64,000 nt of DNA from Oceanospirillum sp047518265 (GTDB lineage Bacteria; Pseudomonadota; Gammaproteobacteria; Pseudomonadales; Halomonadaceae): contig JAKZRG010000053.1 in NCBI GenBank assembly GCA_047518265.1, forward strand, positions 1-64,000, given 5' to 3'. Positions within the stretch are counted from its first letter, which is position 1. Every line of letters begins with the position of its first letter. Below, piece by piece: positions 53,346-63,420 of the stretch. The notes under the pieces were generated by a model. That model had not been told where the DNA came from and made no database searches. It saw nothing but the letters and a program-made list of their open reading frames with translations. The position numbers were made by a program, and so were the translations under genes.

Positions 53346-54815
53346 TTACTCCACCAGCTCAGCACCACCTCTTAATGAGCCACCTTTCTGGCGTGGTGGG
53401 TACTGATGCAGGGAGGTTACGTGCTCGGTCATAAGATCACGCATAATACCGCCGATCCATGCCTTTCGGTTGGCTAGCATGTTGGCATAGATACCGTCGT
53501 GCTGTTCAAAGGGATCCATACGCAGGTTAAACAGCAGGGCACTCTGGCGGAAGTAATCAAAAAAGCCTTCACGTTCCTGAGTATGCACTTTCCACTGTCT
53601 CCAGCGAATGGCGGATAGCCTGCTTTCGTTGTAGTAGATAAAGTGCTCACGCTGGGAGTCTTCTTTACCCTGCCAGTGCTTTAGGTTATCAACACCGTCA
53701 ATTTTAACCTTATCGTTCTTTTTCAGGTCGGTTACGACATCTTTCACGCCTGCGGCGGCTGCCAGTGTGGTGAACAGATCCATATGGCTCTGGATACCGT
53801 TGGATACAGAACCCGCTTTGATCTTATCAGGCCAGCGCACTAGCATAGGTACTCGTACACCACCTTCCCAGGTGGTCGCTTTTTCGCCACGGTAAGGGGT
53901 AATACCCGCATCTGGGTAGTGGTAAGCCATAGGGCCGTTGTCCGAGGTGAAAATCACGATGGTGTTATCTGCAACACCTAGCTTGTCCAGTTTGGACAGC
54001 AGAATACCTACGTGGTCATCCAGCTCGATCACACCGGCACCGGCAATATCATCTTCCGATGAGAATTTGGCGATACGGTCAATATACTTCTGCTGAGAGT
54101 GTGTATACACATGGATACGTGACGGGTTATGCCAGATAAAGAAGGGTTTATCTTCTTTAACAGACTGCTCCATAAACTTCACGGTGCGGGCAGTAAACTC
54201 CTCATCGATAGTTTCCATGCGCTTACGGGTCAGTGGGCCAGTATCTTTGATAAAGCCATTAGGCCCAGCTTTGGAATCGATCACACCACGAGGTTTGTAT
54301 TTGGTTAGCAGTTCAGTAGGGTAGTCCAGCTGTTCCGGCTCTTCTTCGGCGTTCAGGTGATACAGGTTACCAAAGAACTCATCAAAACCATGATTGGTCG
54401 GCAGGTGTTTGTCTCGGTCACCCAGGTGATTTTTACCCACTTGCGCGGTTTTATAACCCAGCGGTTTCAATACTTCTGCCAATGTTGGGTCACGTTCATC
54501 AATACCCAGCTGTGAGCCCGGTAAACCCACTGTGGTCAAGCCGGTACGAATCGGCATCTGACCGGTAATAAAAGCCGCTCGGGCTGCAGTACAGGTGGGC
54601 TCGGCATAGTGATCGGTAAACAGCATACCTTCATCCGCGATGCGGTTAAGGTTGGGTGTTGGCGCCATAATACCGTGGCTGTAGGCACCTAAGTTCGTTG
54701 GGCCTACATCATCGGCCATAATCACTAGGATATTAGGCCGGTCGGCGGCCAATGCTGTGCTTGCTAAACCGACGGCAATCAGGCCAGTGGCAAGCATACG
54801 ATTGAATCGTTTCAT
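53346..54815 (-). CDS. Periplasmic arylsulfatase-family sulfatase
   Basis: The 489-residue protein has a signal peptide (1-23). Metal ligands D35 and D36 (MADD) and the formylglycine motif C75-T-A-A-R79 are seen, followed by FITGQMPIRTGLT, plus IFTSDNGP for the second metal site. Cysteine-type sulfatases need a separate formylglycine-generating enzyme, which is not in the window. It hydrolyses sulfate esters, here probably of an exported or environmental alcohol. It is last of the minus-strand genes crotonase-sulfatase (99-bp gap). ATG 54815 has GGAG upstream. Confidence 0.93.
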   Translation of the reverse strand: MKRFNRMLATGLIAVGLASTALAADRPNILVIMADDVGPTNLGAYSHGIMAPTPNLNRIADEGMLFTDHYAEPTCTAARAAFITGQMPIRTGLTTVGLPGSQLGIDERDPTLAEVLKPLGYKTAQVGKNHLGDRDKHLPTNHGFDEFFGNLYHLNAEEEPEQLDYPTELLTKYKPRGVIDSKAGPNGFIKDTGPLTRKRMETIDEEFTARTVKFMEQSVKEDKPFFIWHNPSRIHVYTHSQQKYIDRIAKFSSEDDIAGAGVIELDDHVGILLSKLDKLGVADNTIVIFTSDNGPMAYHYPDAGITPYRGEKATTWEGGVRVPMLVRWPDKIKAGSVSNGIQSHMDLFTTLAAAAGVKDVVTDLKKNDKVKIDGVDNLKHWQGKEDSQREHFIYYNESRLSAIRWRQWKVHTQEREGFFDYFRQSALLFNLRMDPFEQHDGIYANMLANRKAWIGGIMRDLMTEHVTSLHQYPPRQKGGSLRGGAELVE

Positions 54816-54914
54816 CCGTTTACTCCAGATTAATCTTATTCTTGTTGATCTGTTTTTGTCTGTCTGTTCTTAACAGACGAATAACTAAAATCTTTTTAGA
54901 TGGAAGTTATGCGT

Positions 54915-55766
54915 TTAGCTGCCGCTCCATTGAGGGGCGCGTTTGCTGGCAAAAGCCGTAATGCCCTCGATGATATCTTTACTGTTACGCATCGTTTCCA
55001 GTGCTGGATAGCTGCCATCATCTTGACCTGCGATAGCACCTGACAAATCCTGATCAATGCCTTGTTGCACGCACTGTTTGGTGGCCCTTACTGCCAAGGG
55101 TGCGGCTTTCAGTAATTTTTCAACCCAGGCCTGTACTGCTGTATCCAGGTCAGCGGCAGGAACCACCTCATTCACTAGCCCCCAATCCAGTGCTTTTTGC
55201 GCATCGACGGTTTCGCAAGCCAGCATCATCTGCATGGCACGTTTCATACCGATCTGACGGGGTAAACGTTGCATGCCACCAGCATACGCCACGACACCAA
55301 TCAAGGGCTCAGGCAGAGCAAACGTGGCATGATCTGCCGCAATCACTAAGTCCGCAGCCAAAGCAATCTCAAAACCACCGCCCATGGCTAAGCCATTGAC
55401 CGCGGCAATGACCGGTTTATCCAGATCATAACGACTGGTCAGACCGCCATAACCGGTTTTTGGTACGCGATACTCTTCACCGCCATTGGCCGCTGCATTC
55501 ATAGCCTTAATATCACCACCAGCAGAAAAGGCTTTATCCCCTGCACCACGAATCACAGCCACCCATAAGGAATCATCTGCCGCATAACGATTGATGGCAT
55601 CCTCCAATTGGTGGTTGGTAGCGGTATCAAGAGCATTCATGCGTTCCGGGCGATTGATGGTGATATAGAATATATTGCCTTCAACAAGGCACAGCACGTT
55701 GTCGCTGGTATTCTTTGGCGTGGCTGTTTTTTTCTGATCAATTTTTTCGGCTGTAATATCGCTCAT
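54915..55766 (-). CDS. Enoyl-CoA hydratase/isomerase (CaiD-like crotonase)
   Basis: The 283-residue crotonase has the oxyanion-hole sequences AFSAGGDIKAM and GLAMGGGFEIALA and the acidic residue in FALPEPLIGVV. It resembles carnitinyl-CoA dehydratase. The N-terminal 25 residues (ITAEKIDQKKTATPKN) are an extension not needed for the fold. ATG 55766 has GGAG upstream; TTG 55787 is not preferred. It hydrates or isomerises an unsaturated acyl-CoA in the local catabolic pathway. Confidence 0.9.
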   Translation of the reverse strand: MSDITAEKIDQKKTATPKNTSDNVLCLVEGNIFYITINRPERMNALDTATNHQLEDAINRYAADDSLWVAVIRGAGDKAFSAGGDIKAMNAAANGGEEYRVPKTGYGGLTSRYDLDKPVIAAVNGLAMGGGFEIALAADLVIAADHATFALPEPLIGVVAYAGGMQRLPRQIGMKRAMQMMLACETVDAQKALDWGLVNEVVPAADLDTAVQAWVEKLLKAAPLAVRATKQCVQQGIDQDLSGAIAGQDDGSYPALETMRNSKDIIEGITAFASKRAPQWSGS

Positions 55767-55996
55767 AGATACTCCGCTTTCTCTCAAGAAATCCTGTTGT
55801 GATATCCACCTATGTCTAGACGGATATCCTCTGAATCAAGCTTTTCACTAAGGCTAACGCGACCCGTACTATTTTCGAACTTTATTATCTGAATAGGTAT
55901 CTATTCATAATATTTATAGTTAGATTGAGTTTAAAACCTAACTGTTTTAACCTGAAAGAATGCTTAACGCAGGAAAATGAATAACCGGGATAAACC

Positions 55997-57661
55997 CTAA
56001 ACGTTGACCTTTAACATCATCTCTGCGGCCCGTTCAGCAATCATAATGGCTGGGGCATTGGTATTGCCGGAAGTCAGTGTTGGCATAACAGAACAATCGG
56101 CGATTCGCAGTCCCTGCACGCCTCTTACCCGCAGCTCTAGATCAACTACTGCCTTATCATCACTGCCCATACGGCAGGTGCCGACAGGGTGATGTACGGT
56201 TGACCCCACCTTGGCGGCAAAATCCAGCATCTGTGTTTCAGTGGAGTGATGACTACCCGGCAGACGTTCCTTGGCGATCAAACCGGCCAAAGCAGGCTGA
56301 GACGCCACTTTTCGGGCAATATTCATACCCTCCAGTGTCAGACGTACATCCTGATCCGTAGACAGATAGTTCAGTTCAAAGCGGGGATCTGAGTGAGGAT
56401 CTCGATCACGCAGATATACCCGACCACGGGACTGAGGCCGCAGCACACAGGGGGCTAATGTCAGACCCGGTTCGGCATGGGGTTTCTTAACCCCTGGCTC
56501 GCCAGTGACCGGTAGGCAATGGAATTGAATATCGGGACGTGTGGAATCCGGTGACCCTTTAACAAAGGCACCCACTTCGGCACCGGGCAGCGTCATAGCC
56601 CCTGTACGAGAAGTAAAGTAGCGGAACACTTCTTTTAAAATACCAAAACCCTGCAAACGATTGTTCAGACTGGGTACACCTTTTTCTAACTGCCACATCA
56701 TGGGTACAATAAAGTGATCCTGCAGGTTAGCACCCACTTCATCGTTATCCACCAGAACAGGTATGCCCAGATCAGTCAGCGCCTTTTTCGGACCAATACC
56801 CGAGCGCATCAGAACACGGGGTGAATCCAGCGCTCCGGCACACAAAACAACTTCTTTATCCGTTGTGGCTTCATGCAACTTATTTTTTAGTTGATACGCC
56901 ACACCGCAAACCCGGCCATTTTCTATACGTACCCGATCAACCTGAGCACCGACAACAACCTCCAGATTGGCACGATCCCGTACAGGTTCTAAAAAGGCTT
57001 TATACGTTGACCAGCGCGCACCATCACGCATGGTGACCTGAAAATACCCCGTACCCTCCTGATCCCCACTATTAAAATCACTATTGAGCGGATAACCGGA
57101 TTCGGTGAAAGCTTTAATTACAGAGTCACTCACCGGGTGTTTGTCCGATAGATCGGATACCACCAGAGGCCCGCCGGTTCCATGCACTTGTGCACCGCCA
57201 GATGACATCAACTCACCCCGCTGATCTTCCGAGCGCATAAAGTAAGGCAAGACATCATCCCAGCCCCAACCGGTTGCACCGGCTTGGGCCCAACTATCGT
57301 AATCCTCACGCTGCCCACGCACATACAACATACCGTTTACAGTGGAACAACCGCCTAATATACGGCCACGGGGTAGAATATGTTCACGGTTATTGGTATT
57401 CGCTTCCGGCTCAGAACTGTAAAGCCAACTGTAACGGGTATCCTGGGTAATCTTGCCCCAACCTGCAGGCATGCGGGTCATCAGATCTTCTTTTTTGCTG
57501 CCCGCTTCCAGCAGTAAGACTCTATTTTTGGGGTCAGCACTCAAACGGTTGGCCATAACACAACCTGCAGAACCGCCCCCGATAACAATATAATCGTAGG
57601 TTTTGCCTTTTACCGTTATAGGTCCTGTTACTGTATTAGATAGAGGATTAGCTGCACTCAT
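55997..57661 (-). CDS. GMC-family FAD-dependent alcohol oxidoreductase
   Basis: The 554-residue flavoprotein has the N-terminal FAD motif YIVIGGGSAGCVMANRLS, the GMC signature GRILGGCSTVNGMLYVRG, and the catalytic His in VHHPVGTCRMG near the C-terminus. It resembles choline dehydrogenase and the alkan-1-ol dehydrogenases (AlkJ). No signal peptide is seen. It oxidises an alcohol to an aldehyde or ketone, passing electrons to quinone. It starts 26 bp after the membrane-protein gene, so the two are co-transcribed. Confidence 0.92.
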   Translation of the reverse strand: MSAANPLSNTVTGPITVKGKTYDYIVIGGGSAGCVMANRLSADPKNRVLLLEAGSKKEDLMTRMPAGWGKITQDTRYSWLYSSEPEANTNNREHILPRGRILGGCSTVNGMLYVRGQREDYDSWAQAGATGWGWDDVLPYFMRSEDQRGELMSSGGAQVHGTGGPLVVSDLSDKHPVSDSVIKAFTESGYPLNSDFNSGDQEGTGYFQVTMRDGARWSTYKAFLEPVRDRANLEVVVGAQVDRVRIENGRVCGVAYQLKNKLHEATTDKEVVLCAGALDSPRVLMRSGIGPKKALTDLGIPVLVDNDEVGANLQDHFIVPMMWQLEKGVPSLNNRLQGFGILKEVFRYFTSRTGAMTLPGAEVGAFVKGSPDSTRPDIQFHCLPVTGEPGVKKPHAEPGLTLAPCVLRPQSRGRVYLRDRDPHSDPRFELNYLSTDQDVRLTLEGMNIARKVASQPALAGLIAKERLPGSHHSTETQMLDFAAKVGSTVHHPVGTCRMGSDDKAVVDLELRVRGVQGLRIADCSVMPTLTSGNTNAPAIMIAERAAEMMLKVNV

Positions 57662-57687
57662 GATTAATATCCCTTTGCCTTATCCGT

Positions 57688-58200
57688 TTAAGCGGTCTGT
57701 TTACGTGAAGCGTCAATCAGCGCCCACCAAGCAATTAACGCCGTAATCACAGCCCCCAAAACAGCAGCAAAACCGGCTTTAAACCAAAGAAAATCAGTAA
57801 GCGCTAACGTGTCAGGGCCAACAAAGTGCCACAAAGCCAATACCGGTACTGCGGCAAAGAACACCCCTATCAGACCGGCAATTAACCCACGCATGAAGCT
57901 TGAATTCGCAGGTAAGCGAGCATCTGACAGCACAGGGGTTTGTATCGGGGTCAGTGCGCCACTACGTACTTTTTTGGCGATAATCGGTGTCACAATCAGG
58001 CAGGTAATCAGGGGTAATAAAAGAGCCGTTGCGATGGTATCTACGCCAATACTGGCTTCACCCCATTCACTGCCCCACATGGGCAGAAACTCCAACTCAC
58101 GGTTTAACCACCAGGCAATACCACCATTAATAATAAAGTTGCAGCAACCTGGGATCAGTCCCTGATCCACCGTCAGAAAACGCTTATATGAAACACTCAT
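57688..58200 (-). CDS. Four-helix membrane protein of unknown function
   Basis: The 170-residue protein has hydrophobic helices near 15-31, 55-75, 107-126 and 138-160. ATG 58200 has AAGG upstream; the longer frame to 58317 runs through the dispersed repeat copy B and is not coding. It is directly upstream of the GMC oxidoreductase in the same operon, so it may be a partner in electron transfer or uptake. I do not recognise the family. Confidence 0.75.
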   Translation of the reverse strand: MSVSYKRFLTVDQGLIPGCCNFIINGGIAWWLNRELEFLPMWGSEWGEASIGVDTIATALLLPLITCLIVTPIIAKKVRSGALTPIQTPVLSDARLPANSSFMRGLIAGLIGVFFAAVPVLALWHFVGPDTLALTDFLWFKAGFAAVLGAVITALIAWWALIDASRKQTA

Positions 58201-58257
58201 GAGAAACCTTACCGATTTATTGTGGCCGGACATACGTACAGCCTGATTGTTTTGGAG

Positions 58258-58346
58258 GTACATACCTAAACAAAAGTATTTCGATATTCTCCAACCGGCG
58301 GGCAAGGAATAAGGCAATTTTTGTAGAAAAACTTCTGTTTAGGTGC
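58258..58346. repeat. Dispersed ~90-bp repeat, copy B
   Basis: It begins TACATACCTAAACAAA, contains TCGATATTCT and ends CTGTTTAGGTGC, matching copy A (1144-1236) at both ends while the middle differs. It lies in the 393-bp divergent region between the membrane-protein gene and the thiolase gene. Confidence 0.55.
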
Positions 58347-58593
58347 CTAAACCTGCACTGGCCTATGTTTTTATCATCACAAAACTGGAACCTTATAAAG
58401 GAGTGATTAAAAGCAAAAAAAGCACTAACAGGTATTGGTGACCCGAGTATGTTTCGGCTGGCAAGACGGCCGCATCGTCCAGTTAGACTAGACTTGACAC
58501 TATAAATAATATGAATAGATCAGCATTCAAAAAATAAAGTTCGAATATAGTTCTCCGCAGGTTAGCCTTAAGAAAAGACCAACTAAAGGGTAT

Positions 58594-59808
58594 ATGGCCA
58601 TGACTGAAGCCTATATTTATGACCACGTAAGAACACCGCGCGGTAAGGGTAAATCCGACGGCGCACTGCACGAAGTGACACCGGTTCAATTAGCCTCTCA
58701 AGTACTGCAGGCATTACGTGATCGTAATCAGCTGGATACAGATCTGGTAGAAGACGTGATTCTGGGCTGTGTCATTCCCGTGGGTGAACAAGGCGGTAAT
58801 ATCGCCCGTATCGCTGCCTTAAATGCCGACTACTCACAAACGGTACCCGGCATGCAGGTTAACCGCTACTGCGGTTCCGGTCTGGAAGCCATTAACTTAG
58901 CGGTTGCTAAGGTCGCGTCAGGTCAGGTTGATCTGGCTATCGGTGGTGGTGTTGAGAGCATGTCTCGTGTGCCAATGGGATCTGACGGTGGCGCTTGGGC
59001 CACTGATCCACAAGTGGCCTTTAAAACCAGTTTTGTTATGCAAGGCATCAGCGCCGATCTATTAGCCACTAAATATGGCCTAACCCGCGAACAGTGTGAT
59101 CAGTATGCGGTTGAGAGTCAGCAACTGGCGGCAGCAGCACAAAAGGAAGGTCGCTTTAACCACTCTATTATTGCGGTAAACGATATTCTGGGTTTACCGG
59201 TATTAGAGCAAGACGAAATTATCCGCGCTGAAACCACCTTGGAGAATCTGTCTGCGCTTTCTCCTGCCTTTAGCAAAATGGGCGCTCAGGCCGGTTTCGA
59301 TTCTATTGCCCTGCAACGTTACCCTCAGTTTGAAAAAGTAAACCACGTACACCATGCCGGTAATAGTTCAGGCATTGTGGATGGCGCCTCTGCGGTACTG
59401 ATCGGCACTAAAGCCATGGGTGAAAAGCTAGGCCTTAAACCCCGTGCCCGTATTGTCAGCACGGCTACCATAGGCTCCGAACCCACCATTATGCTGGACG
59501 GTCCAGCCGTATCCGCCCGCAAAGCACTGGCCAAGGCCGGTATGACCCCAGCAGATATTGGTTTATGGGAGCTGAATGAAGCCTTCTCTTCTGTTGTTCT
59601 GGCCTTTATGCAAGAACTCGATATTCCTCGCGACAAGATCAATGTGAATGGCGGTGCTATCGCTATGGGTCACCCTCTGGGTGCCACTGGCGGTATGATT
59701 CTGGGCACCTTGCTGGATGAGATGGAGCGTCAAAACGTCTCTACTGGTTTGGTCAGTCTGTGTGAAGCCGCAGGTATGGCGTCTTCCACCATCATTGAGC
59801 GTCTATAA
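58594..59808 (+). CDS. Acetyl-CoA C-acetyltransferase (FadA-type thiolase)
   Basis: The 404-residue thiolase has Cys93 (NRYCGSG), NEAFSSV, His in GGAIAMGHPLGATG and a C-terminal CEAAG region with the active Cys. It is followed 14 bp later by the FadB-like gene, forming a fadA-fadB-like beta-oxidation operon in reversed order relative to E. coli. ATG 58594; an ATG two codons on is an alternative. Confidence 0.93.
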   Translation: MAMTEAYIYDHVRTPRGKGKSDGALHEVTPVQLASQVLQALRDRNQLDTDLVEDVILGCVIPVGEQGGNIARIAALNADYSQTVPGMQVNRYCGSGLEAINLAVAKVASGQVDLAIGGGVESMSRVPMGSDGGAWATDPQVAFKTSFVMQGISADLLATKYGLTREQCDQYAVESQQLAAAAQKEGRFNHSIIAVNDILGLPVLEQDEIIRAETTLENLSALSPAFSKMGAQAGFDSIALQRYPQFEKVNHVHHAGNSSGIVDGASAVLIGTKAMGEKLGLKPRARIVSTATIGSEPTIMLDGPAVSARKALAKAGMTPADIGLWELNEAFSSVVLAFMQELDIPRDKINVNGGAIAMGHPLGATGGMILGTLLDEMERQNVSTGLVSLCEAAGMASSTIIERL

Positions 59809-59822
59809 GAGGAGTACTGGAT

Positions 59823-61997
59823 ATGATCAATTATTTTAAATACGCCGTCGATAGCGACGGTATTTGCACCCTGACCATCGACCAGCCTGGCTCCAGCACC
59901 AATGTGATGGACCAGAACTTTATCGATAGCTTCCGCGCGGGTCTGGATCGTGCCTTTGCCGATGATACCGTTAAAGGCATTATCCTGACCTCGGCTAAAA
60001 GCTCCTTTGTGGCCGGTGCCGATCTAAAGTCACTGGAAAGCACCCTGACCGAAAAACAGGATGCGAAAGAACTGTTTGAAAAATGCTGGAGCTTCTCCAG
60101 TTTATTACGCCAGATGGAAACCTCCGGTAAACCCGTAGTGGCTGCCTTAAATGGCCCAGCACTGGGCGGTGGTTTTGAGATTGCCTTAGCCTGTCACCAC
60201 CGTATCGCCGTGGATAGCCGTAAAATGATGGTGGGTTTACCGGAAATTGGCGTGGGTCTATTACCCGGCGCTGGTGGTACTCAGCGCTATATGCGTATTC
60301 TGGGTGTGGCTAAAGCTTTGCCATTACTGCTACAGGGTCGTCAGTTAAAAGCCGACAAGGCCCATGAAAAAGGTCTGCTGGATCAACTGACCTCAGCCGA
60401 GAACCTGTTGGCCGCCGCTAAACAATGGTTGCTTGAAGACGGCAACGCTGAGCAGCCTTGGGATAAAAAAGGTTTCCGTATACCAGGCGGCAATAGCCTG
60501 CAGCAACCGGAACTGGCGCAACTGTTTATGGGTACGGCATCCAATCTACAAGCCACCACCTATTACAATATGCCTGCGCCACTGGCCATTACCTCTTGTC
60601 TGTATGAGGGCATGCAGTTGCCAATGGATAAGGCCCTGCGTGTTGAGTGCAAATACTTTGTGCAACTGAACCTGGATTCCGTTGCCGGGAATATGGTGCG
60701 CACCGCCTTTATCAATAAATCCAAGGCCGACAATCTGATTCGCCGTCCTGAAGGTATCGAAAAGCAGATTCATCAGAAGATCGGTGTCCTGGGTGCTGGC
60801 CTGATGGGTGCGGGTATCGCCTTTAATGCCGCTAAAGTGGGTATTGATGTGGTACTGATCGACCGTGATCAAGCCGCTGCCGATAAGGGTAAAGCCTATA
60901 CGGAAACCCATCTGCAAAAAGATCTAAGCCGTGGCCGCACGACACAAGAGAAGATGGACGCCATTTTATCTCGTATTACTGCAACGACGGATTACAAGCA
61001 ACTGAGCGATGTCACTCTGGTGGTTGAAGCGGTGTTTGAAGATCGCGGTGTTAAAGCTGAGGTATTTGCTCAAGCCGAAGCGGTACTGCCCAAAGATGCG
61101 GTACTGGCCACCAATACCTCGGCTCTGCCAGTGACGGGCTTAGCTGAAACCACACAACAGCCGGACAATATGATCGGTCTGCACTTCTTCTCACCGGTAG
61201 AGCGTATGCCGCTGGTAGAAGTGATTCGTGGCAAACAAACCTCGGACAGAACCGTGGCTCATGCCCTGGATTTTGTTGCCCAACTGTTTAAAACCCCAAT
61301 TCTGGTGAACGACAGCCGTGGCTTCTTTACCAGCCGCTTCTTTGGTGCCTTCCTGAATGAAGGTGTCACCATGGTCGCTGAGGGCATCAATCCTGCTCTG
61401 ATCGAAAATGCCGCCCGCCATCTGGGTTATCCGGTAGGTCCGCTATCCATTTCTGATGAGGTGGGTTTGGATCTGGCCTACAAGGGTGCCGTTCAGGCAC
61501 AGCAAGATCTGGGTGATGACTTTGAAGAAGGATCATCTGTGCCCATCATCACTCGCCTGGTGACCGAATATGAACGTCACGGTCGTAAAAATGGCAAGGG
61601 TTTCTATGTCTACGCCGAAGACGGTTCCAAGCAGCTTTGGTCCGGCCTGACGGATATCTGGCCACAGTTGCCAGAAGATCAGCAACCCACCGAAAAAGAA
61701 CTGCAACACCGCATGTTATATGCCCAGCTGGCCGATGCGGCTCGTTGTCTGGCCGATAACGTCCTGACTGCTCCGGCGGATGGTGATATCGGTGGCTGTT
61801 TTGGTGTCGGTTTTCCGCTGTATATGGGCGGTCCTTTCGCCGCTATGGATACCCTGGGTATCGAACAAGTCGTCACTGAATGTGACCGCCTGGCAAAAGG
61901 GTATAACCAGAAGCGTTTTGAGATCCCGCAAATGCTGCGCGATATGCTGACGAAGGGCCAAACCTTCTACGGCAAAAATGCTGTGATGACGGCTTAA
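59823..61997 (+). CDS. FadB/FadJ-like multifunctional enoyl-CoA hydratase/3-hydroxyacyl-CoA dehydrogenase
   Basis: The 724-residue fusion has an N-terminal crotonase domain (about 1-190; GPALGGGFEIALA, GLPEIGVGLLPGAGG with both catalytic Glu), an NAD-binding domain from about 320 (GVLGAGLMGAGIAF) and a dehydrogenase C-terminal part (LHFFSPVERMPLVEVI, with the catalytic His). It carries out two successive beta-oxidation steps with the thiolase encoded upstream. A five-copy heptamer repeat starts 7 bp after its stop. Confidence 0.93.
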   Translation: MINYFKYAVDSDGICTLTIDQPGSSTNVMDQNFIDSFRAGLDRAFADDTVKGIILTSAKSSFVAGADLKSLESTLTEKQDAKELFEKCWSFSSLLRQMETSGKPVVAALNGPALGGGFEIALACHHRIAVDSRKMMVGLPEIGVGLLPGAGGTQRYMRILGVAKALPLLLQGRQLKADKAHEKGLLDQLTSAENLLAAAKQWLLEDGNAEQPWDKKGFRIPGGNSLQQPELAQLFMGTASNLQATTYYNMPAPLAITSCLYEGMQLPMDKALRVECKYFVQLNLDSVAGNMVRTAFINKSKADNLIRRPEGIEKQIHQKIGVLGAGLMGAGIAFNAAKVGIDVVLIDRDQAAADKGKAYTETHLQKDLSRGRTTQEKMDAILSRITATTDYKQLSDVTLVVEAVFEDRGVKAEVFAQAEAVLPKDAVLATNTSALPVTGLAETTQQPDNMIGLHFFSPVERMPLVEVIRGKQTSDRTVAHALDFVAQLFKTPILVNDSRGFFTSRFFGAFLNEGVTMVAEGINPALIENAARHLGYPVGPLSISDEVGLDLAYKGAVQAQQDLGDDFEEGSSVPIITRLVTEYERHGRKNGKGFYVYAEDGSKQLWSGLTDIWPQLPEDQQPTEKELQHRMLYAQLADAARCLADNVLTAPADGDIGGCFGVGFPLYMGGPFAAMDTLGIEQVVTECDRLAKGYNQKRFEIPQMLRDMLTKGQTFYGKNAVMTA

Positions 61998-62004
61998 GGC
62001 TTAA

Positions 62005-62039
62005 GGCTGGAGGCTGGAGGCTGGAGGCTGGAGGCTGGA
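62005..62039. repeat. Five-copy tandem heptamer
   Basis: GGCTGGA is repeated five times without mismatch, starting 7 bp downstream of the FadB-like gene. It is non-coding and likely to vary by slippage. Confidence 0.9.
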
Positions 62040-62166
62040 AGTGAGTTTTAGCTGCGTTTTATTCTTGGATAGATAACACGTCATTAAATCTCTGGGTCCG
62101 ATATACCCCCTATTATTTCGGAGCACCGAATCCTGCCTTCAGCCTACTTTATTCGCGGCGAGTCAC

Positions 62167-62227
62167 TCGTTCCCACGCTCCGCGTGGTAACGCAGGTATG
62201 CATTCCCAAGAAGACCATGGGAACGAG
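62167..62227. repeat. Compound palindromic intergenic repeat
   Basis: The outer arms CTCGTTCCCA and TGGGAACGAG are perfect (10 bp). An inner CCACGC/GCGTGG hairpin lies on the left side. It resembles the GTTCCCACGC-type intergenic repeats common in gammaproteobacteria. Confidence 0.7.
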
Positions 62228-62258
62228 AGGGAAGTTTTCTACATCGTAATGGACACAA

Positions 62259-62291
62259 GTAGCGTGGATAAGCCAAAGGCGCATCCGCGAA
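62259..62291. repeat. REP-like repeat, copy 2
   Basis: The 33 bp are inverted relative to 53136-53168 with one mismatch (core GTGGATAAGCC, GGCGCATCC). Confidence 0.65.
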
Positions 62292-62389
62292 TACTCTGTC
62301 ACTCCTATATTTGGATATGGGTACGCTTTAGTTTAGCGACTTAATTACATCATCGAATACGATAAAAACAATAAAAGAGAGTACTGATT

Positions 62390-63388
62390 ATGGCCATACC
62401 ATCACTGTTTAACGGACGCCTAAAATTACCGATTATCGGCGCTCCAATGTTTTTGGCCAGTGGCCCTGAGCTGGTAATTGCTCAATGCCAAAGCCGCATC
62501 GCCGGTTGTTTTCCGGCCCTTAATGCCCGTCCACAAGATACTCTGCACGATTGGATTAAACAGATTAAAACTCAGCTGGCAGATCACGATAAAACCAACC
62601 CTGAAACACCTTCTGCACCTTTTGGCGTCAATCTGATTTTGCACCGCTCCAATGATCGTCAACAAGCGGATCTGGATACCGTTGTCGAACATCAGGTGCC
62701 CCTGGTAGTGACCTCAGTGGGTAAACCCGATGAGGTGGTGAAACGGGTCAATGCCTATGGTGGCTTGGTCTTTCATGATGTGATCAGTATCGAACATGCG
62801 AAAAAAGCCATTGAAGGTGGTGTGAATGGTTTGATTCTGGTTTGCGCCGGAGCTGGTGGCCACGGTGGCAATCTATCGCCCTTTGCCTTCCTGCGTGAAG
62901 TCCGCCAGTTCTGGCAAGGCCCAGTGGCTTTAGCCGGTGCCTTATCCGATGGCATGAGCATCCGCGCGGCCGAGTTAATGGGCGCTGACTTTGCCTATAT
63001 GGGCACCCGCTTTATCGCCACACAAGAAGCGGCCTCTCCAATCGAGCATAAAACCATGCTGGTTGCAGATGGCAGCGGCGACATTGTTTATACCCCAGTT
63101 TTTAGCGGCATCTCCGCTAATTATCTGCGAAATAGCGTTATCGCTGCTGGTTTAGACCCAAAACAGCTGACAAGCGGGTCAGCAGAACGCCAGCAAAAAG
63201 GCGGAAAAGACAAACTCTTTAGCGATCTGGATCAACAAATTCGACCCTCAGCGAAAGCCTGGAAAGAGATCTGGTCCGCAGGACAAGGTATAGGTGCCAT
63301 TAAGGATATCCCTAGCACCCAAGCGCTGATTCAGCGACTGCATCAGGAATATCAACAGGCCGCACAAACATCCTCAGCTTTTATTTAA
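62390..63388 (+). CDS. Nitronate monooxygenase-like FMN enzyme
   Basis: The 332-residue TIM-barrel flavoprotein of the NMO/2-nitropropane dioxygenase type begins LPIIGAPMFLASGPELV. It has GLILVCAGAGGHGGN (FMN phosphate region), VALAGALSDG and GADFAYMGTRFIAT. In acyl-CoA clusters such proteins also act as enoyl reductases or detoxify nitronates; the actual substrate is unknown. It lies 32 bp before the CaiB-type gene, so the two are probably co-transcribed. Confidence 0.87.
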   Translation: MAIPSLFNGRLKLPIIGAPMFLASGPELVIAQCQSRIAGCFPALNARPQDTLHDWIKQIKTQLADHDKTNPETPSAPFGVNLILHRSNDRQQADLDTVVEHQVPLVVTSVGKPDEVVKRVNAYGGLVFHDVISIEHAKKAIEGGVNGLILVCAGAGGHGGNLSPFAFLREVRQFWQGPVALAGALSDGMSIRAAELMGADFAYMGTRFIATQEAASPIEHKTMLVADGSGDIVYTPVFSGISANYLRNSVIAAGLDPKQLTSGSAERQQKGGKDKLFSDLDQQIRPSAKAWKEIWSAGQGIGAIKDIPSTQALIQRLHQEYQQAAQTSSAFI

Positions 63389-63420
63389 ACACGTTATAAG
63401 AAAAACAAAGGTTAATTAAG

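Noticed and set aside
58201..58317. N-terminal extension of the four-helix membrane protein
   Set aside because: It runs through dispersed repeat copy B and lacks a Shine-Dalgarno; ATG 58200 is well placed.
62005..62039. CRISPR-like array
   Set aside because: These are contiguous 7-bp units without spacers; no cas genes and no spaced repeats occur anywhere in the window.
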